63,086 nucleotides of DNA from JAGXQV01 sp964527565 (GCA_964527565.1 CAZGOY010000018.1:1-63086); one strand, 5' to 3'. Shown: positions 8,648-17,590, counted from the first letter of the stretch. The notes: generated by a model from the letters alone, not told the origin. Made by a program: numbers and translations.

Positions 8648-9388
8648 ATGCTGGAAGGGCAAATCGCGTTGGTTAGCGGCGCCAGCCGCGGAATCGGACA
8701 AGCCATTGCGCTGGCTTTGGGCAAGCAAGGTGCGACGGTGGTCGGTACGGCCACCAGCCCAAGCGGCGCGGAAGCCATTAGCACTTACTTGAAAGATGCC
8801 GGAATTAACGGCGTGGGGTTGGCGTTGAACGTCAATGATGCCGCGCAGATTGAACAGTGTCTGCAAACGGTACAGAAGCAATTTGGCGACATCGCCATTC
8901 TCGTCAACAACGCCGGCGTCACACGTGACAATCTGCTGATGCGCATGAAGGACGAAGAGTGGGACGACATCATGGAAACCAACCTGAAGTCGGTGTTCCG
9001 TCTCAGTCGTGGGGTGCTGCGTGCCATGATGAAGGCGCGCTCGGGGCGCATCATCAATATCGCCTCGGTCGTGGGGGCAATGGGCAATGCCGGGCAAACC
9101 AACTACGCAGCCGCCAAGGCCGGTATGGTGGGATTTTCCAAGTCGCTGGCGCGTGAGGTCGGTAGCCGCAATATCACCGTCAATTGTGTGGCGCCGGGGT
9201 TTATCGATACGGACATGACCCGTGCGCTCAACGAAGAGCAGCGCAAGGGATTGCTTGAGCACATTCCGCTGGGGCGCCTGGGTTCGGTGGACGACATTGC
9301 CGCCGCCGTGCTGTTTCTGGCCTCTGCGCAAGCCGCTTACGTCACCGGCACCACGCTGCATGTCAACGGCGGCATGTACATGGCCTGA
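8648..9388 (+). CDS. fabG: 3-oxoacyl-ACP reductase (FabG)
   Basis: A 246-residue short-chain dehydrogenase that reduces 3-oxoacyl-ACP with NADPH. It has the SGASRGIGQAIA cofactor loop, NNAGVTRDNL, the catalytic Ser in IASVVGAMGN, and the YAAAKAG Tyr-Lys pair. I chose the ATG giving MLEGQIALVSGASRG because GGAG sits 6 bases upstream and the length matches E. coli FabG (244). Two ATGs at 8624 and 8633 are in frame but less well placed; the first abuts the fabD stop. Confidence 0.95.
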   Translation: MLEGQIALVSGASRGIGQAIALALGKQGATVVGTATSPSGAEAISTYLKDAGINGVGLALNVNDAAQIEQCLQTVQKQFGDIAILVNNAGVTRDNLLMRMKDEEWDDIMETNLKSVFRLSRGVLRAMMKARSGRIINIASVVGAMGNAGQTNYAAAKAGMVGFSKSLAREVGSRNITVNCVAPGFIDTDMTRALNEEQRKGLLEHIPLGRLGSVDDIAAAVLFLASAQAAYVTGTTLHVNGGMYMA

Positions 9389-9419
9389 CGTATTGTTTTA
9401 ACAAGGGTAATTTCTTGGT

Positions 9420-9448
9420 TTGGTGGCACCGGTAAATTTTGATAGAAT
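9420..9448 (+). promoter_or_regulatory. Candidate promoter for acpP
   Basis: TTGGTG, a 17-base spacer and TAGAAT (5/6 match to the -10) lie in the 103-base spacer between fabG and acpP. A separate promoter here fits the known need for far more ACP than Fab enzymes. The -35 is only a partial match. Confidence 0.45.
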
Positions 9449-9491
9449 GCCGGAGCTTTTTTCTACAGTCACTTGGAAAGGTAGTAAAAAA

Positions 9492-9728
9492 ATGGAAAAC
9501 ATCGAACAACGTGTGAAAAAAATCGTTGCGGAGCAATTGGGGGTAAACGAGGCCGAAGTCAAGACCGAGTCGTCTTTTGTTGACGACCTGGGCGCTGATT
9601 CCCTGGACACCGTGGAACTGGTAATGGCTCTTGAAGAAGAGTTCGAATGCGAAATTCCCGACGAGGAAGCCGAAAAAATCACCACCGTCAAGCAAGCCAT
9701 CGACTACATCAACGCTCACCCCAAGTAA
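9492..9728 (+). CDS. acpP: Acyl carrier protein
   Basis: A 78-residue acidic ACP. The phosphopantetheine-bearing Ser lies in DDLGADSLDTVELVM at residue 37, and the four-helix pattern and acidic helix II (EEEFECEIPDEEAEK) are typical. It carries growing acyl chains for fatty-acid, lipid A and lipoate synthesis in the cytosol. The ATG is preceded by TTGGAAAGGTAGTAAAAAA, an adequate ribosome-binding site; the frame extends upstream, but that part is not ACP-like. Confidence 0.97.
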   Translation: MENIEQRVKKIVAEQLGVNEAEVKTESSFVDDLGADSLDTVELVMALEEEFECEIPDEEAEKITTVKQAIDYINAHPK

Positions 9729-9767
9729 TCGCGTTTTCCATCCCCTTTCTCGCTGTTCGGAGCTGCC

Positions 9768-11006
9768 GTGTCTAAACGCAGAGTTGTCGTTACCGGTTTG
9801 GGTATTCTGTCGCCGGTTGGAAACACCGTTTCTCAGGCCTGGGAAAATATCCTTGCCGGAAAGTCCGGGATCACCCGGATTTCCCACTTCGATTCCTCTG
9901 GTTTCGCCTCCCAAGTGGCAGGCGAAGTCAGGGGCTTTGACGTCACGCAGTTCCTTTCCGCCAAGGAAGCGCGCCGCATGGACACCTTCATCCATTTCGG
10001 CATGGTGGCGGCGATGGAAGCCATCAAGGATGCAGGATTTGAAGTGACTGAACAAAATGCCGAGCGTATCGGCGTCAATATCGGTTCCGGCATCGGCGGA
10101 CTGCCGATGATCGAAGATACCCACAACAGTTATCTCAAGGACGGCCCGCGCAAGATTTCGCCGTTCTTCATCCCCGGCACCATCATCAACATGATTTCCG
10201 GCAATCTCTCGATCATGTATGGTTTAAAGGGGCCGAATCTGGCTATGGTTACCGCCTGTTCCACCGCCACGCACTGTATCGGCGATTCGGCGCGCATGAT
10301 CGAATACGGCGATGCCGACATTATGGTCGCCGGCGGTGCAGAATCGACCATCACGCCCTTGGCTATTGGTGGTTTTTCCTCGGCGCGCGCGCTTTCCACG
10401 CGCAACGACGACCCCGCCACAGCCAGCCGTCCATGGGACAAGGGGCGTGACGGCTTCGTGATGGGGGAAGGCGCAGGCATTCTGGTGCTGGAAGAATATG
10501 AACACGCCAAGGCTCGCGGCGCGAAGATTTATTGTGAAGTGCCCGGTTTCGGCATGAGTGCGGATGCCAACCACATGACCGCACCCTGCGAAGATGGCTC
10601 GGGCGCTGCGCGCTGTATGGTGAATGCCTTGCGTAATGCCGGCATTGCCACGGACCAGGTGAATTACATCAATGCACACGGTACTTCCACGCCGCTTGGC
10701 GACTTGGCGGAAACCAAAGCGGTCAAGCTGTGTTTCGGCGATCATGCCCGCAAACTGGTGGTAAATTCGACCAAGTCCATGACTGGCCACCTGTTGGGCG
10801 CCGCCGGGGGGGTCGAAGCGGTATTTTCCGCATTGAGCGTCCATCATCAAGTTTCTCCCCCGACCATCAACCTGCACGAACCGGATGAAGGCTGCGATCT
10901 CGACTATGTCGCCAACAGTGCCCGCGAGATGAAAATCGACGTCGCCATTTCCAATTCATTCGGTTTCGGCGGCACCAACGGAACGCTGGTTTTCCGCAAA
11001 GTTTGA
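9768..11006 (+). CDS. fabF: 3-oxoacyl-ACP synthase II (FabF)
   Basis: A 412-residue KAS II, which elongates acyl-ACP with malonyl-ACP. The nucleophilic Cys lies in MVTACSTATHCIGD near residue 163, and the two catalytic His residues lie in NAHGTSTPLGD and SMTGHLLGAAGG. The C-terminal NSFGFGGTNGTLVF is canonical. The start codon is GTG (SKRRVVVTGLG) with GGAG nearby. It closes the fatty-acid part of the cluster before pabB. Confidence 0.96.
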   Translation: MSKRRVVVTGLGILSPVGNTVSQAWENILAGKSGITRISHFDSSGFASQVAGEVRGFDVTQFLSAKEARRMDTFIHFGMVAAMEAIKDAGFEVTEQNAERIGVNIGSGIGGLPMIEDTHNSYLKDGPRKISPFFIPGTIINMISGNLSIMYGLKGPNLAMVTACSTATHCIGDSARMIEYGDADIMVAGGAESTITPLAIGGFSSARALSTRNDDPATASRPWDKGRDGFVMGEGAGILVLEEYEHAKARGAKIYCEVPGFGMSADANHMTAPCEDGSGAARCMVNALRNAGIATDQVNYINAHGTSTPLGDLAETKAVKLCFGDHARKLVVNSTKSMTGHLLGAAGGVEAVFSALSVHHQVSPPTINLHEPDEGCDLDYVANSAREMKIDVAISNSFGFGGTNGTLVFRKV

Positions 11007-11029
11007 GCCGGTGACGGTGATAACGGCGT

Positions 11030-12328
11030 TTGACCGTGCCTGTCGTCACCCTTTCCGGAACCCCTGATCTACTCGGGCTGCATATCGCCAATCCCCGGCG
11101 CTATCCCTTCCTGCTGCAAACTATGGGCGACAGCGGATGGGATATTCTGTTCGCTTTCCCGCAGGCGTCCGCCGGACATGGCGTATCCCCGTTTTTTCCT
11201 GTGCTTGAGCGTGAGTGGCAGGCAAGCGGCGGAAGTGCTCAGGAAACCAGGGACATTCCTTTTAGCGGCGGCTGGTTCGTCTATCTCGGCTACGAACTGC
11301 TGCATGAACTGGAACCCTGCGTCAGGCCGCGAACCGTCGCGGCCGACTTCCCCCCAGCCCAATTGGTACGCATCCCGGCGGCGGTGATGGTCAATAAGGC
11401 GCAGCGGAAAACCTGCCTGTTTGCCGAGCCGGATCATACCGAATGCCTCACGGCCATGCGTGCCGACCTGGTGCAGGCCACACCGGTTCCAGATGACCCG
11501 CTCCGGGTAGAAAATCTGCTGGAAGAAGCCCCCGAACAATTTATCGACGGCGTGTTGCGCATCAAGGACTATATCCGCGAAGGCGACGTATTCCAGGTCA
11601 ATCTGGCGCGCCGCTGGCAAGGGCAACTGGCCGCCGGCAGTGCAGCGCAATTGTATGCCCGCTTGCGCCGCAGTAACCCGGCACCGTTTGCCGGGATTGC
11701 CGATTTCGGGCAATACCATATCGTCAGCTCCTCTCCAGAGAGGCTGGTCAAGGTGCGGGATGGCCTGGTTGAAACCCGTCCCATCGCGGGCACCCATCCG
11801 CGTTCCCCTGATCCCGTCGAGGATGAGACGTTACGCCAGGCGTTGATGACAAGTCAGAAGGAACGCGCCGAACACATCATGCTGATCGACCTGGAGCGCA
11901 ACGATCTCGGGCGCATCTGCCGGCCAGGCAGTGTCGAGGTGAATGAGTTGATGGCGGTGCGCAGCTATGCCCATGTTCACCACATCGAATCGAATGTCCG
12001 TGGCCGTTTACGTTCCGACGTGAAGCCAGCCGACGTCCTGCGTGCCCTGTTTCCCGGTGGCACCATCACGGGTTGCCCCAAAGTGCGCACCATGCAGATC
12101 ATCCGCGAACTGGAGGCGTCGCCGCGCGGTGCCTATACCGGCAGCATGGGCTACATCAACCGCGACGGCAGCATGGATCTGAATATTCTGATTCGAACCT
12201 TCATGCTGAATGGCGAGCAGTTGTCGTTCAAGGCCGGAGCGGGCATCGTGGCGGATTCCGACCCCATGCGCGAACTGAATGAAACGCGCGCCAAGGCAAA
12301 AGGCTTGTTGAAGGCGTTGGCATCATGA
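11030..12328 (+). CDS. pabB: Aminodeoxychorismate synthase component I (PabB), PIAGT variant
   Basis: A 432-residue chorismate-utilising enzyme of the TrpE/PabB family, giving 4-amino-4-deoxychorismate for folate synthesis. The C-terminal chorismate-binding domain is complete: KDYIREGDVFQVNLARR, HIMLIDLERNDLGR, GTITGCPKVRTMQII and YTGSMGYI. At the position where E. coli PabB has PIKGT, whose Lys forms a covalent intermediate, this protein has PIAGT as in anthranilate synthase. The neighbour pabC and the GTITGCPK motif still favour PabB. The start is TTG, with a GTG two codons later also possible. Confidence 0.82.
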   Translation: MTVPVVTLSGTPDLLGLHIANPRRYPFLLQTMGDSGWDILFAFPQASAGHGVSPFFPVLEREWQASGGSAQETRDIPFSGGWFVYLGYELLHELEPCVRPRTVAADFPPAQLVRIPAAVMVNKAQRKTCLFAEPDHTECLTAMRADLVQATPVPDDPLRVENLLEEAPEQFIDGVLRIKDYIREGDVFQVNLARRWQGQLAAGSAAQLYARLRRSNPAPFAGIADFGQYHIVSSSPERLVKVRDGLVETRPIAGTHPRSPDPVEDETLRQALMTSQKERAEHIMLIDLERNDLGRICRPGSVEVNELMAVRSYAHVHHIESNVRGRLRSDVKPADVLRALFPGGTITGCPKVRTMQIIRELEASPRGAYTGSMGYINRDGSMDLNILIRTFMLNGEQLSFKAGAGIVADSDPMRELNETRAKAKGLLKALAS

Positions 12329-13137
12329 TCCTGGTGAATGGGAAGCCACAAGATACGATTGCAGCCGCCGACCGTGGCCTGGCCTACGGCGATGGGGTTT
12401 TCCGCACGCTGGCGACAAGGGCGGGCACCGCCTTGTGCTGGCCGCGCCACTTTGCGAAACTGGCTGAGGATTGTGACCGCGTTGGCATCACGCCTCCAGT
12501 TGAACCGGTTCTGCTGGGCGAGGTGGAACAGGTGGCGCGTGGGAGGGCGCAAGGTGCGGTTAAAATCATCGTGACGCGCGGGCACGGCGAGCGCGGCTAT
12601 GCCTTGCCAGCGCATCCGCAAGCGACACGCATTGTCATGGGAATGCCCCTGCCTGCCTGGCCGACGGAAAATTCTTGCGATGGTATTTGCGCGCGCCTAT
12701 GCGAGTTACGTCTGTCCGAGCAACCGCGCCTGGCGGGAATCAAGCATTTGAACCGTCTGGAAAACGTCCTGGCGCGAGCGGAATGGAATGATCCGGCTAT
12801 CGCTGAAGGGCTGCTGCTCGATCGGCACGGCAAGCTGATTGAAGGGGTGACCAGCAATGTATTCCTGGTCCTGAACGGCGTTCTGGTGACCCCGGAACTC
12901 AGCCGTTGCGGCGTTGCCGGTGTGACGCGGGCGCGCATTCTCGCCTGGGCGCACAGAGCGGGAATGGCGTGTAAAATCCGGGACGTACCGCTCGATGAAT
13001 TGTGGGAGGCCGAAGAGGTCATGGTGTGCAACAGCCTGATCGGGGCGTGGCCGGTGCGCAACATCGGCAGCCGACACTGGTCGGGTGGCGGATGGATAAC
13101 CCGAATACAGCAGTTTTTAGCGGAATCGCATGATTAA
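12325..13137 (+). CDS. pabC: Aminodeoxychorismate lyase (PabC)
   Basis: A 270-residue fold-IV PLP enzyme that converts aminodeoxychorismate to 4-aminobenzoate and pyruvate. The N-terminal MILVNGKP and DRGLAYGDGVFRTL are family-typical, the PLP-binding Lys lies in GIKHLNRLENVLAR, and EGVTSNVFLV is the phosphate-binding segment. The ATG overlaps the pabB stop (ATGA), so the two steps are translationally coupled; it also overlaps mltG by 8 bases. A branched-chain or D-amino-acid transaminase is the alternative, but context favours PabC. Confidence 0.92.
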   Translation: MILVNGKPQDTIAAADRGLAYGDGVFRTLATRAGTALCWPRHFAKLAEDCDRVGITPPVEPVLLGEVEQVARGRAQGAVKIIVTRGHGERGYALPAHPQATRIVMGMPLPAWPTENSCDGICARLCELRLSEQPRLAGIKHLNRLENVLARAEWNDPAIAEGLLLDRHGKLIEGVTSNVFLVLNGVLVTPELSRCGVAGVTRARILAWAHRAGMACKIRDVPLDELWEAEEVMVCNSLIGAWPVRNIGSRHWSGGGWITRIQQFLAESHD

Positions 13138-14128
13138 ACTTTTTAAGTCGTTGTTTTCAATTATATTTGTATTTATCGTGGTGTTGGCGGCATGGATGGC
13201 CTGGTTCGCGCTGACACCGCTCGCATTGAAACAGTCCCCCCAGGAACTGGAAATCCGCCACGGCAGCAGCCTGCGCGCCGTGGCACATCAGCTTGCCGCA
13301 GAGAACCTGCTGGTTGAGCCGTGGAGTTTCGTTTTATTGGTTCGTGCGTTGGGCCGGGCCAACGAAATCAAGGCGGGCAATTATCTGCTGGAAGGTGAAA
13401 TTTCGCCTTACCAACTTTTTCTCAAGCTGACGCGCGGCGACGTGACGCAAAGCCAGGTGGTGTTCATCGAAGGGTGGACCTTCAAGCAGATGCGCAAGGC
13501 CTTGAACGAGCATCCGGCGCTGCGCCACGACACGCGCACCATGACGGACGAAGAGATTTTGCGGGAAATCGGGGCAGAGAGGGGGCACCCCGAAGGACGC
13601 TTTTTTCCCGACACCTACAATTTCAGCAGCGGCATGAGCGATATTGCGGTTCTCAAACGCGCCTACCGCATGATGCAGTCCCGTCTTGCGGAAGCCTGGG
13701 CGCGGCGCGCAGCGGACTTGCCCTACGCCAGTCAGGATGAAGCGCTGGTCATGGCCTCGATTATTGAAAAGGAAACCGGGCAGGCTGCGGAACGCCCGAT
13801 GATCGCCTCGGTTTTTGTCAATCGCATGCGCCTTGGCATGCGCCTGCAAACCGACCCCACGGTGATCTACGGTTTGGGCGAGGTTTTCGACGGCAATCTG
13901 CGCAAACGCGATTTGCTTGCGGACACGCCGTATAACACCTACACCCGCGCCGGGCTGCCGCCCACGCCCATTGCCATGCCGGGTGCCGCTTCCATTCATG
14001 CGGCATTGAATCCAGCCAAGTCGCAGGCCTTGTATTTCGTCGCCAAGGGCAACGGCGCGCACCATTTTTCCAACAATCTGACGGAACATAACCGCGCCGT
14101 GGCGCGCTATCAGTTGAACCAACCATGA
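13130..14128 (+). CDS. mltG: Endolytic murein transglycosylase MltG (YceG)
   Basis: A 332-residue inner-membrane protein that cleaves nascent peptidoglycan and helps set glycan-chain length. One N-terminal membrane helix (about residues 7-28) is followed by a LysM-like segment (HGSSLRAVAHQLA) and the YceG catalytic domain with the Glu of ASIIEKETG, LQTDPTVIYG, and the PYNTYTRAGLPPTPI motif. The order pabC-mltG-tmk-holB matches E. coli. It overlaps both flanking genes by a few bases. Confidence 0.94.
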   Translation: MIKLFKSLFSIIFVFIVVLAAWMAWFALTPLALKQSPQELEIRHGSSLRAVAHQLAAENLLVEPWSFVLLVRALGRANEIKAGNYLLEGEISPYQLFLKLTRGDVTQSQVVFIEGWTFKQMRKALNEHPALRHDTRTMTDEEILREIGAERGHPEGRFFPDTYNFSSGMSDIAVLKRAYRMMQSRLAEAWARRAADLPYASQDEALVMASIIEKETGQAAERPMIASVFVNRMRLGMRLQTDPTVIYGLGEVFDGNLRKRDLLADTPYNTYTRAGLPPTPIAMPGAASIHAALNPAKSQALYFVAKGNGAHHFSNNLTEHNRAVARYQLNQP

Positions 14129-14730
14129 CAGGCAAATTCATTACCCTTGAAGGCATCGATGGCGCCGGTAAAAGTACCCATCTCGACTGGCTTGCCCGTC
14201 ACTTGCGCCAGCGCGGCTTGAGCATAGTGATTACGCGTGAGCCGGGCGGCACCCCGTTGGGCGAGAAGCTGCGCGAAATCCTGCTCAGCCAGCCCATGCA
14301 CCTGGAAACCGAGGCCTTGCTGATGTTCGCCGCACGCCGCGAGCATCTGGACAAGGTGATCCGCCCGGCGCTGAACGAAGGAAAATGGGTCATTTCCGAC
14401 CGCTTCAGCGATGCGAGTTTCGCCTACCAGGGGGGGGGCAGGGGGCTGGACGAAAACAAGCTGACCGTGTTGGAAAACTGGGTGCAGGCAGGCTTGCAAC
14501 CCGACCTGACCTTGCTGTTCGACGTGCCGGTCGAGATCAGCCGCCAGCGGCTGGCGCATAACGCCACCCTGGATCGTTTCGAGCAGGAAAAGCAGGAATT
14601 CTTTCAGCGGGTGCGCGAAAGCTATTTGCGCCGTGCCCAGCAATTTCCCCAGCGCTTTCGGCTTGTCGATGCGACGGGCGACTTGATGCACATACAGAAA
14701 AAGCTTGAAGATGTTTTTTCAACATTATGA
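14125..14730 (+). CDS. tmk: Thymidylate kinase
   Basis: A 201-residue dTMP kinase. The P-loop is LEGIDGAGKST, the dTMP-binding DRxx motif is in VISDRFSDASFAYQGGGRG, and TREPGGTPLGEKLRE is also conserved. It makes dTDP for DNA synthesis in the cytosol. ATGA overlaps join it to mltG upstream and holB downstream. The lid region lacks an Arg-rich P-loop and instead has the E. coli-like arrangement. Confidence 0.96.
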   Translation: MTGKFITLEGIDGAGKSTHLDWLARHLRQRGLSIVITREPGGTPLGEKLREILLSQPMHLETEALLMFAARREHLDKVIRPALNEGKWVISDRFSDASFAYQGGGRGLDENKLTVLENWVQAGLQPDLTLLFDVPVEISRQRLAHNATLDRFEQEKQEFFQRVRESYLRRAQQFPQRFRLVDATGDLMHIQKKLEDVFSTL

Positions 14731-15779
14731 ATAAAAGCGTTTATTTGTGGCATAAAGCCCTTTGGCAAGAGTTGCTCGCCCGCAAGCAGGGATTTCCCCA
14801 TGCTTTGTTGCTGTATGGACAGGCGGGCACCGGCAAACGGGATTTTGCCGAAACGCTGGCCCATGCCATGCTATGCGAGTCGCCTGTCGAAAATGCTTTG
14901 CCCTGTGGGCGTTGCGTGGCATGCACCTGGCTGGCGGCAGGCACCCATCCCGATTTTCACATCCTGCAACCTGCCAGTGAAGCGGCGCTGGAATCCGCTC
15001 TAGGCGAAGAAACGGTGGATGAAAAACCGCGCGCTGAAAAGGAGAAGAAGCCCAGGCATCTGATTGTCGTCGAGCAGGTGCGGGCCTTGATCGAGTCCGT
15101 CACGCTTTCCGCCAGCAGAGGGGGAATGCGAGTGATCCTGCTGCATCCGGCGGAAGCGATGAATCCCAGCGCCGCCAATGCATTGCTCAAAACACTCGAA
15201 GAACCTGCGCCCAACACTCTGTTTATCCTGGTTTCTCATCAACTGCAACGTTTGTTGCCGACGGTGCGCAGCCGATGCCTGAAGGTTGCCATGCCCGCGC
15301 CCGCCGCCTCCGTGGCGCAGGCATGGCTGGCGGAGCAAGGGGTGAGCGATGGTGCGGCGATCCTGGCGCAGGCGGGCGGCGCGCCGCTACGAGCGCTGGA
15401 GCTGAATGACGGCGGCTATCGTGAAAAGCGCACCGCCTTTCTCTCGCGCCTGCAGGAAAACGCCGATCCCTTGGCCCTTGCCGAAGCGGGAGAAAAACTG
15501 GAGCTGGCCTGGGTGCTGAACTGGCTGCAAACCTGGATTTATGATCTGATCAGTGCCCATACAAGCAACAAGGTGCGCTATCATCCCGACTTTCAGGATA
15601 AGCTGATGATCCTGTCGAAAGCCATTGATGTGCATAAACTGTTTGAATTTCACCGCGATCTGCTTGCTGCGCAGAGAAGCCTGCACCACCCGCTCAATCC
15701 TCGCCTGCTGCTGGAGAAACTGTTGCTGACCTTCTGGCAGATCATGAAACGCGCACAGGAGCGTCCCCATGTCCGATAA
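14727..15779 (+). CDS. holB: DNA polymerase III delta-prime subunit
   Basis: A 350-residue AAA+ clamp-loader subunit that helps place the sliding clamp on DNA. LLYGQAGTGKRDFAETL is the Walker-A region (degenerate in many delta-prime proteins), the Cys cluster CESPVENALPCGRCVAC is the zinc module, and NALLKTLEEPAPNTLFILVSH contains the clamp-loader signature. A Lys/Glu-rich insert near residues 98-110 (EEKVDEKPRAEKEKKPR-like) is typical of beta- and gammaproteobacteria. Its end overlaps pilZ by 11 bases. Confidence 0.93.
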   Translation: MNKSVYLWHKALWQELLARKQGFPHALLLYGQAGTGKRDFAETLAHAMLCESPVENALPCGRCVACTWLAAGTHPDFHILQPASEAALESALGEETVDEKPRAEKEKKPRHLIVVEQVRALIESVTLSASRGGMRVILLHPAEAMNPSAANALLKTLEEPAPNTLFILVSHQLQRLLPTVRSRCLKVAMPAPAASVAQAWLAEQGVSDGAAILAQAGGAPLRALELNDGGYREKRTAFLSRLQENADPLALAEAGEKLELAWVLNWLQTWIYDLISAHTSNKVRYHPDFQDKLMILSKAIDVHKLFEFHRDLLAAQRSLHHPLNPRLLLEKLLLTFWQIMKRAQERPHVR

Positions 15780-16143
15780 CCTTCCGCAACAACAGCTACC
15801 TGTCGCGCGTCCCGGCGTTCTATCGCTGACCATCAAGGAGCGTTCCGCCCTGTATGCCGCCTACATGCCCTATCTGGAGGGCGGCGGAATTTTCATCCCG
15901 ACTTCCAAGACTTACCGGATCGGGGATGAAGTGCTGATGTTGCTGACCTTGCTCGACGAACCGGCCAAACTGCCGGTGGATGGTCACGTAGCCTGGATTA
16001 CGCCCGCCGGTTCGCAGAACAACAAGATACAGGGCATCGGCGTCCAGTTCAGCGGGAACGAAAACGGCATCACCATGCGCAATAAAATAGAAGGCTTGCT
16101 GGGTGGAACGCTGAAGTCCACGCGCCAGACTCATACCATGTAA
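15769..16143 (+). CDS. pilZ: Type IV pilus protein PilZ (no c-di-GMP-binding motif)
   Basis: A 124-residue single PilZ domain. Its position between holB and tatD is that of the founding PilZ of Pseudomonas and Xanthomonas, which is required for type IV pilus assembly and interacts with PilB and FimX-like partners. The RxxxR motif needed for c-di-GMP binding is not visible near the N-terminus, as in the original PilZ, so it probably acts through protein contacts. A pilW gene elsewhere in the window agrees with type IV pili. Confidence 0.88.
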   Translation: MSDNLPQQQLPVARPGVLSLTIKERSALYAAYMPYLEGGGIFIPTSKTYRIGDEVLMLLTLLDEPAKLPVDGHVAWITPAGSQNNKIQGIGVQFSGNENGITMRNKIEGLLGGTLKSTRQTHTM

Positions 16144-16159
16144 TTTCAACAGGATACCC

Positions 16160-16936
16160 ATGCTGGTTGATTCACATTGTCATATTGATTTTCCCGATTT
16201 CGCGGCCAACCTCGACGAAATTTTTGCCGCCATGCGCGAGCATGGCGTCGGTCGCGCCCTGTGCATCAGCGTCAATCTGGAAAACTTCCCCAGGGTGCTG
16301 GCACTGGCTGAAGCGCACTCGAATATTTACGCATCGGTCGGCGTTCATCCCGACTACGAGCAGGTTCATGAGCCGGGCGCGGACGAGCTGGCAGCGCTGG
16401 CCAAGCACCCCAAGGTGCTGGCCATCGGAGAAACCGGCCTGGACTACTACCGGCTGAAAGGCGATCTGGAATGGCAACGGCAACGTTTTCGCACCCATAT
16501 CCGCGCCGCCTGCCAAGCTGCCAAGCCACTCGTCATCCACACTCGTGAAGCCGCGGAAGATACCCTGCGCATCATGGCGGAAGAAAATGCCGCCGAGGCC
16601 GGGGGGGTCATGCACTGCTTCACGGAGAATCTCCAAGTGGCCCAGCGCGCGCTGGCAATGGGTTTTTACCTGTCTTTTTCCGGTATCGTCACTTTCAAAA
16701 ACGCCACACAGGTCAAAGAGGTGGCCCGCGCCACCCCGCTGGACCGCATACTGGTTGAAACCGACGCGCCCTACCTGGCGCCTGCGCCGCATCGCGGAAA
16801 AATCAACCAGCCGGCTTATGTGAAATTCGTCGCTGAAGAAATTGCGAGACTGAAAAACATTACTTTTGAAGAGGTTGTGGAAGCAAGCACAAGCAATTTC
16901 GAAAGGTTGATGGGTTTGAAAAGCAGCCCTGAATAG
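16160..16936 (+). CDS. tatD: TatD-family metal-dependent DNase
   Basis: A 258-residue amidohydrolase-fold protein of the TatD/YcfH group. Metal ligands are visible in VDSHCHIDF, the Glu of IGETGLDYYR, LVIHTREA, MHCFTEN and VETDAPYLAP. TatD enzymes act as 3'-5' exonucleases in DNA repair. The E. coli neighbour of holB is ycfH, so this is the YcfH-type member. It ends 10 bases before the convergent antitoxin gene, with no obvious terminator between. Confidence 0.92.
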   Translation: MLVDSHCHIDFPDFAANLDEIFAAMREHGVGRALCISVNLENFPRVLALAEAHSNIYASVGVHPDYEQVHEPGADELAALAKHPKVLAIGETGLDYYRLKGDLEWQRQRFRTHIRAACQAAKPLVIHTREAAEDTLRIMAEENAAEAGGVMHCFTENLQVAQRALAMGFYLSFSGIVTFKNATQVKEVARATPLDRILVETDAPYLAPAPHRGKINQPAYVKFVAEEIARLKNITFEEVVEASTSNFERLMGLKSSPE

Positions 16937-16946
16937 GGAACAGCGA

Positions 16947-17309
16947 TCAGGCAGCCTGGGCCAGATCGAACTCCATATGGATTCGCTCGAAAGGAACGAA
17001 AAGCCGCCCGTTTTCATCCTTTTCCACCAGTCCCCGCTCGGACAATGCGGTAACATCCCGCAAGACGGCGCTGGCGTCACGTCCAATGCGCCTGGCAAGT
17101 TCCCGCAGACCACAGTGTCCCGTTTTCTGGAGCGAAGACAGGACATTCCAGCGTGCAGGGGTCAGCACGCGGAAGAGGGCCGTCGGCGATTCAAAGCTCA
17201 TGCTTTCGCCGGTATAGCTTTCCGTTTCCCATGCGCTGGAAAATTCCTTGCCAGCATTTTCCAGCGCGCTCATTGCATCGTCATCAATCCTGATGGTCAG
17301 TGTCCGCAT
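16947..17309 (-). CDS. HTH antitoxin of a DUF6516/TumE-type toxin-antitoxin pair
   Basis: A 120-residue protein with an N-terminal ITIRIDDD-like segment and a C-terminal winged helix-turn-helix (CGLRELARRIGRDASAV, then RDVTALSERGLVEKD). This is the COG4190 / HVO_A0114-like DNA-binding family that accompanies DUF6516 toxins (TumA). It probably neutralises the toxin and represses the shared promoter. Its ATG lies 13 bases inside the end of the toxin gene, a toxin-first order like higBA. The assignment rests on remembered family traits; toxicity is untested. Confidence 0.72.
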   Translation of the reverse strand: MRTLTIRIDDDAMSALENAGKEFSSAWETESYTGESMSFESPTALFRVLTPARWNVLSSLQKTGHCGLRELARRIGRDASAVLRDVTALSERGLVEKDENGRLFVPFERIHMEFDLAQAA

Positions 17310-17590
17310 GTCAATCTCCTTTCCTTGACGGCCTGGATGAAATCCTTGACCAGTGTGGCGACATCCACGAACCGGTATGGGAACTCGTTCCCCCCCTCGT
17401 GGCGGTGGTCTCCCTTGCCTCGTTCGTTGTCAAATCCGATTATCCGCTTGCCGTTTTCAATATAAACAAGCCGGTATTTATGAGGATGCGGCGAAGGTGG
17501 CACCGGTTCCGGCACTTTCCATATCAGCATACGCACCATTGCGCCATCATCAAAATCCTGTTCAAAGCGGTAGATGAGTGTGGCCTGCAT
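17297..17590 (-). CDS. DUF6516/TumE-like toxin
   Basis: A protein of about 97 residues with the family's core motif KYRLVYIENGKRIIGFDNE followed by RGKGDHRH, and a C-terminal FVDVATLVKDFIQAV helix. DUF6516 proteins are the toxin component of TumE-TumA modules; the target is not established to my knowledge. The frame continues 25 codons upstream, but those codons overlap a near-perfect promoter, so MQATLIYRFEQDF is the likely start. No Shine-Dalgarno sequence precedes it, so translation is probably leaderless. Confidence 0.72.
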   Translation of the reverse strand: MQATLIYRFEQDFDDGAMVRMLIWKVPEPVPPSPHPHKYRLVYIENGKRIIGFDNERGKGDHRHEGGNEFPYRFVDVATLVKDFIQAVKERRLTCGH

